DNA of 64,000 bases from NCBI RefSeq assembly GCF_001956985.1, contig NZ_CP019082.1, forward strand, positions 4,030,001-4,094,000. Reading direction: 5' to 3'. The notes under the pieces were generated by a model. The model was not told where the DNA came from and searched no databases. It saw only the letters and a program-made list of their open reading frames with translations. Positions 60,042 to 64,000 of the stretch are shown here, one piece after another. Position 1 is the stretch's first letter. Each line of letters begins with the position of its first letter. Made by a program: the position numbers and the translations under genes. Source of the stretch: Paludisphaera borealis (GTDB lineage: Bacteria > Planctomycetota > Planctomycetia > Isosphaerales > Isosphaeraceae).

Positions 60042-62341
60042 TTGCGGAAATCATGGACAAATTCGGCCTCGTTCGCGACGACGATCGACTCTCGTCGGCC
60101 CTGCATGGATCGAAGTCTTATCGAGTAAGTTCCGGGACCAACACGGACCGAATAACGCCCCTGGTCGTCGGTCCACGCAGTTGTCTGCGCACGGACCTTT
60201 CCTACGATGTCGTTCCCCTCCAGCAGGTCAACGGGGACGTCCATGCCGAACTCGTCGAGGAAGACGGTCTCCAGGACCGCAGGGCTTCCGACTCGATCCG
60301 TCACGGTGCCGCGAATGATCGTCCCTCGACCGAGGCGGAAATCGACGCCTTCGACCGGCTTGCCGTGGCGGACGACGACGTTGAGACGCGACGCCGCCGT
60401 CCAGGTCTTGTCCCGAATCAAGATGGCGTAGGCTTCGTCCGGGGGAACTCCCAACTCGTACGAGCCGTCGGCCTCCGTGCGGGTCCTTTCTTGGCCACGG
60501 TCGATCCCTCGGCCGGCCCCCTCGGCAACGACCTCCACGTCGCTCGCGGGTGAGCCGTCGGGCAAGTACACGCGGCCTCGGATCGTCTCGATTCGAGCCA
60601 ACCTCGCCACGACGGTCTCTTGGTCCGGATGGACGACCGCGCGCCGGATGGCGTAACCGGCGGTCGTCGGGAAGAAGCCGAGATCCTCACGCGACTGCGG
60701 CAGCCAGTCGAACGTGGCGACGCCCTCGGCGTCGGTCGTCGCGTGGTGCTGCCGGCTTGTGTAGTTAACCTCCCCGATTCGGTCGTCCCTGCGGAGTAGC
60801 CAGTCGTGGAAGTCAACGCCGGCAGCGGGCTTGTCGTCGGGGCCTAGCGCCTTGATCCGCACTGTGCGCGGGGCGTCGAGGATCAGGGCGACCACCGCAG
60901 GGACCTTCCCTGCGGGCGTGCCATGACGCGTGCCGTGCTCGTCGAGGCGGCCGAACTCGGCGTAATCGTAGCCCGTCGCCTTCTTCTGGGCGACGATCCA
61001 GCTCACCTCGGCGTCGGGCGGAACGAGCAGGCGAGCGGTGCCGTGAGCGTCGGTCGTCGCGTTGTCGAGGACCCCGAGATCGCCCGCGGCTTCGACCTCC
61101 GCACCGGCGATCGGCTCCAGGCTCGGCCTGGTCACGCGGACGTCGACCGGCCGGCCCGGCTTGACGACGATCCGGACCGGCGCGACGGCCTCGGCCCGGC
61201 TCAGGTTGTAGCCGTACTCGGTCGCCCCGAGCTTGCGGCCGTCGGACGTGCGGGCGAGCAGCGGACGGCCGTCGACGCGGCCCCCGGGGATCGGCAGGGC
61301 GAAGCCGCCATCCGGGCCGGTCACGCCGCGAACCTCAAGGATCGAATAGGCGGCGAACCGTACCTCGGCCCCCGCGACGGCCGCGCCCGACTCGTCGACC
61401 ACCAGACCGCGAGCCGCGATCGGCTCGGGCTTCGTTTCGGCCTCGGCGATCGCGGGGGCCGGCGGCGGATCGGGCGGCTGCGAGGCCAGGCCCGCCGACA
61501 GGCAGGCGGCGAGGCCCAGGGCGAGCGCAGCGGCGAGGACCGTCTTGAGCTTGAACGTGGCGACCATCGGCAGGACTCCTTCCGCCAGCGAGGCGAGGGC
61601 CGTCGGGACCGTCCCGGCGGCGGCGCCTCGGGCCGCGAAATTCAACGCGAGGCGGACCGTGGCGGCGACCGTCGGGCCGGCCGTCGCGGGTCCGTCGAGG
61701 CTCATCGCCAGCACCCCGGCGCCGAGGGCGACCCCGCGCCGGGCGAGGCGGTCGCGGAGCAGCGAGCGGCCGCGAGCGAGCCGGCTGGAGAGGGTCCCCT
61801 CGGGCAGGCCGAGCCGTCGGGCGGCGTCCTGGCGCGAGGCCCCTTCCAGCTCGCAGAGCAGCAGCGGCTCGCGGAACCGGCCGGGGAGCCGGTCGAGTTC
61901 CTCGTCGAGCAGGGCCCGCAGCTCGAACAGGTCAGGGTCGAGAGCCGGGCAGGGGGGCTCGTGATCCAGGCCGCCACCTTCGCGGACGCGGAGCCTGGCC
62001 GACCGCCGGCGCGACTCCCTGGCCGTCCGGACGGCCGCGCCGTAGAGCCAGGGCTTCAGGCGGTCGACCCGCCGGAGGCTGCCAGCCTTGCGGGCCAGGA
62101 CGAGGAAGACCGCCTGGAAGGCGTCGTCGGCGTCGGCCGGACTCGCGAGCATCCGGCGGCAGACGGCCAGAACCATCGGCCCGTGACGGTGGACCAGGGC
62201 CGAGAACGCGTCTTCCCGGTCGAGGCCGTCGCGGTCGAGGAACCGCTCGACGAGCTGGCCGTCGCTCAGCCCCCCGGCCGCCCCCGTCGCGTACAGCGTG
62301 CGGATCTGGCGGAGCGTCTCCCCCGCGGCGTCCCTCGGCAT
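60038..62341 (-). CDS. ECF sigma factor fused to membrane segment and regulatory-like repeats
   Basis: 767 aa. Residues about 45-90: sigma region 2 (HRHGPMVLAVCRRMLASPAD, ADDAFQAVFLVLARKAG). Residues 150-205: sigma region 4 with LDRLPGRFREPLLLCELEGA and RLGLPEGTLSSRLARGRSLL. A hydrophobic helix at about 264-286 (LKTVLAAALALGLAACLSAG) would place the rest outside the cytoplasm. Residues 310-767 hold carboxypeptidase-regulatory-like repeats (LVVDESGAAVAGAEVRF; GRVYLPDGSPASDVEVV; RGTVTDRVGSPAVLE). A one-chain sensor-transcription factor typical of planctomycetes. No separate anti-sigma gene is adjacent. Confidence 0.92.
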   Translation of the reverse strand: MPRDAAGETLRQIRTLYATGAAGGLSDGQLVERFLDRDGLDREDAFSALVHRHGPMVLAVCRRMLASPADADDAFQAVFLVLARKAGSLRRVDRLKPWLYGAAVRTARESRRRSARLRVREGGGLDHEPPCPALDPDLFELRALLDEELDRLPGRFREPLLLCELEGASRQDAARRLGLPEGTLSSRLARGRSLLRDRLARRGVALGAGVLAMSLDGPATAGPTVAATVRLALNFAARGAAAGTVPTALASLAEGVLPMVATFKLKTVLAAALALGLAACLSAGLASQPPDPPPAPAIAEAETKPEPIAARGLVVDESGAAVAGAEVRFAAYSILEVRGVTGPDGGFALPIPGGRVDGRPLLARTSDGRKLGATEYGYNLSRAEAVAPVRIVVKPGRPVDVRVTRPSLEPIAGAEVEAAGDLGVLDNATTDAHGTARLLVPPDAEVSWIVAQKKATGYDYAEFGRLDEHGTRHGTPAGKVPAVVALILDAPRTVRIKALGPDDKPAAGVDFHDWLLRRDDRIGEVNYTSRQHHATTDAEGVATFDWLPQSREDLGFFPTTAGYAIRRAVVHPDQETVVARLARIETIRGRVYLPDGSPASDVEVVAEGAGRGIDRGQERTRTEADGSYELGVPPDEAYAILIRDKTWTAASRLNVVVRHGKPVEGVDFRLGRGTIIRGTVTDRVGSPAVLETVFLDEFGMDVPVDLLEGNDIVGKVRAQTTAWTDDQGRYSVRVGPGTYSIRLRSMQGRRESIVVANEAEFVHDFRK

Positions 62342-62454
62342 CCGATCGCCCCCCGAACCACGTCGACCCCTCGTTTCACCAGTCTACTGGTCGCAAGCGG
62401 CCCGGCGCGTTCGGGAAAATCGAACATAAAGGGAGATTCATGCGTAAGCTGGGC

Positions 62455-64000
62455 TCAAGAGCCTATCAGGCCGTTGCGGACGCGGAGCAGGAGGCGTTCG
62501 AGCGGGTCGAGGTCGCGGATCTCGGTCAATCGGGCGCGGATGGCGGCGACGTCGTCGGTGATGATGTTGGCTACGCCATGGTCGATCAGAGGGGCGAGAT
62601 GGTCGGGGTTGTTGATGGTCCAGGCGTGGATCTTGACGTCGCGCTGGCTGGCCCGATCGACCAGGGCGCGGGTGGCGAGCCGCCGGTCGACCATCAGGAA
62701 ATCGACGTCGAGCCGGGTCGGGTCGCCGATCACCGCGCCGGTGATGAAGCCGACCTCCAGGCCGGTCTCGGCGCGTCTCGCCGTCTGGATCGCGCGGAAG
62801 GACTGAGAGCAGACGCGGTCGCGATCGAGCATGCCGGCCTTGCGGACCGCTTCCAGCACGCGGTCGGTCAATTCGACGGCCTCGGCTTCGTTCTTGGGCT
62901 TGAGCTCGATGTTGAGGCGGATGGCGGTTCCCGCCGCGTCGAGGAACTCTTCGAGCGTGGCGATTCGCTCACCGGCGAACGCCGGGCTGAACGGCGAGCC
63001 GAGATCGACCGCGCGGAGCTGGTCGAGAGTCGAGGTCGCCACCCGCAGCGGCGAACCGGCGACGCGGAGCAGGTCGGTGTCGTGGATGACGACCAGGCGC
63101 TTGTCGGCGGAGAACTGAACGTCGATCTCCGCCCAATCGGCGCCGGCCTCGATCGCGTGGCGGAGCGCCGCGAGGGTGTTCTCGGGCCCGTCGAAGGCGC
63201 CCGCGCGATGGGCGGTGACCTCGATCGTCTCCGACACGCGGGCGTCGGCGATCAGCTCCGTCGCCGAGACGACGGCGAGGGCCGCCGCGAGCCCGGACAG
63301 CACCAGCGCCGTCCCCGACCACAACCGCCCGTTCCAATCGCCGTGTTCGGACGCCTTGATCGTTCCGCCCCCCTTCTGGTAGCAGTCGAGGATGATCACG
63401 GCGAAGGCGACGCCGGCCAGGGCCGACAGCGAGGCGACCACCAGGCCGTCGATGAGGAGAAGCGCGGCGGTAACGGAGATCGCCAGCCCGGAGGCGTGGC
63501 CGATCCGGCTCAGAACCCAGCCGTTGATCCAGCCGAGCGACCACGTCACGGCCGCGTACGCCCCGAGCAAGACCGCCAGGAAGCCCAGCACCAGCACGGC
63601 CCGCGAGACGAGCCGCCCCTGAAGCCGCTCGGCGCTCGACCGCAGGGCGGCCTTCGGGTTGGTCACGTCCTCGAACAGCACGGCGGGCGGGGCCAGGAGC
63701 CATCGCAGGTACAGCCAGCCGGCCGCCGTCAGGTACAGCAGCGCCAGGACCCCGAAGGCCGCCGCGCCGCGCCAGAACTCCGGCGGGCGGACCACGACCA
63801 GTCGATTGACGTCGTGCGAGCCCCAGAACGCGAAGTACGCCGCGGCGCCCGCGATCGCGAACGGGACGGCCAGGAGCAGGTACGCGACCGATTCGAGCAG
63901 GCCGAGCCGGATCAGAGCCGGCAGCCGCCGCAACACGTCGAGGGCGTGCCACACCCCGGGGCCGTCGCCGGAGAGCACCGCCATCAGACCGGCGAGCCTC
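62455..64000 (-). CDS. Membrane-domain glycerophosphodiester phosphodiesterase (partial)
   Basis: The gene runs off the right edge: the frame stays open to position 64000, so the N-terminus is missing. An ATG at 63984 (MAVLSGDGPGV) is possible as start but full-length relatives are about 600 aa. The visible part has some six membrane helices (residues about 20-220) and a C-terminal GDPD domain: TAHRAGAFDGPENTLAALRH, WAEIDVQFSADKRLVVIHDT (HR, ENT, ExD, HD catalytic set) and RLNIELKPKNEAEAVELT. It cleaves glycerophosphodiesters at the membrane. Confidence 0.9.
   Translation of the reverse strand, partial: RLAGLMAVLSGDGPGVWHALDVLRRLPALIRLGLLESVAYLLLAVPFAIAGAAAYFAFWGSHDVNRLVVVRPPEFWRGAAAFGVLALLYLTAAGWLYLRWLLAPPAVLFEDVTNPKAALRSSAERLQGRLVSRAVLVLGFLAVLLGAYAAVTWSLGWINGWVLSRIGHASGLAISVTAALLLIDGLVVASLSALAGVAFAVIILDCYQKGGGTIKASEHGDWNGRLWSGTALVLSGLAAALAVVSATELIADARVSETIEVTAHRAGAFDGPENTLAALRHAIEAGADWAEIDVQFSADKRLVVIHDTDLLRVAGSPLRVATSTLDQLRAVDLGSPFSPAFAGERIATLEEFLDAAGTAIRLNIELKPKNEAEAVELTDRVLEAVRKAGMLDRDRVCSQSFRAIQTARRAETGLEVGFITGAVIGDPTRLDVDFLMVDRRLATRALVDRASQRDVKIHAWTINNPDHLAPLIDHGVANIITDDVAAIRARLTEIRDLDPLERLLLRVRNGLIGS

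Overview
The window is high-GC DNA from a planctomycete, most likely the Isosphaeraceae (Paludisphaera/Singulisphaera-like). The lineage call rests on two proteins with the N-terminal LEPR-XLL-type motif, an ECF sigma factor fused to a membrane segment and carboxypeptidase-regulatory repeats, a PEP-CTERM protein with an exosortase/EpsI pair, a bacterial deoxyhypusine-synthase homologue, and abundant dispersed palindromic repeats. It is chromosomal; no phage, plasmid or insertion-sequence genes were seen. Layout. 1-2.5 kb: a Tat-exported phosphoesterase, a transglutaminase and a fragment of a second transglutaminase at the left edge. 3.0-4.8 kb: three tandem tRNA-mimicking Y RNAs directly in front of a Ro60/Rsr (TROVE + vWA) gene, the most striking locus here. 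4.8-8.5 kb: repeat-rich ground with a membrane protein, a dead PEP-mutase-family fragment, an orphan gene and an eight-copy array with a period of about 90 bp. 8.5-15.2 kb: one minus-strand operon, solute:Na+ symporter - murQ - BadF-type sugar kinase - selB - selA, joining MurNAc catabolism to the selenocysteine machinery. 15.3-16.5 kb: an orphan gene, a probable Uma2 relic and a DUF433/DUF5615 toxin-antitoxin pair. 16.6-20.8 kb: two GT-C-like membrane proteins and the PEP-CTERM protein. 21-25.8 kb: aldo/keto reductase, a divergent type II restriction-modification pair and a TolC-family protein. 26.3 kb: a secreted-type protein made of two gamma-carbonic-anhydrase modules. 28.2-49.9 kb: a long exopolysaccharide locus on the plus strand (phosphoglycosyl transferase, Wzz/BY-kinase, ligase, FHA/TM protein, exosortase, EpsI, GDP-mannose dehydratase, Wzy-like polymerase, two acyltransferases, four glycosyltransferases). 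50-52.5 kb: a small proline-rich protein, a DUF2171 protein and a LEPR-XLL repeat protein. 52.7-57.8 kb: a coupled three-gene operon (AAA + HerA dual ATPase, small probable winged-helix protein, DUF559-type nuclease) that looks like an undescribed DNA-targeting defence system. 57.9-64 kb: deoxyhypusine-synthase-like protein, a guanidinium exporter under a guanidine-III riboswitch, the fused ECF sigma factor with a small partner, and a GDPD cut by the right edge. How they work together. The exopolysaccharide genes cover priming, assembly, chain-length control, polymerisation and decoration; exosortase/EpsI would process PEP-CTERM proteins such as the one at 18.3 kb; no flippase or Wza-type exporter is in the window. 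The Y RNAs and Ro protein form a self-contained RNA-quality-control module. Defence is represented by the restriction pair, the DUF433/DUF5615 pair and the HerA/DUF559 operon.
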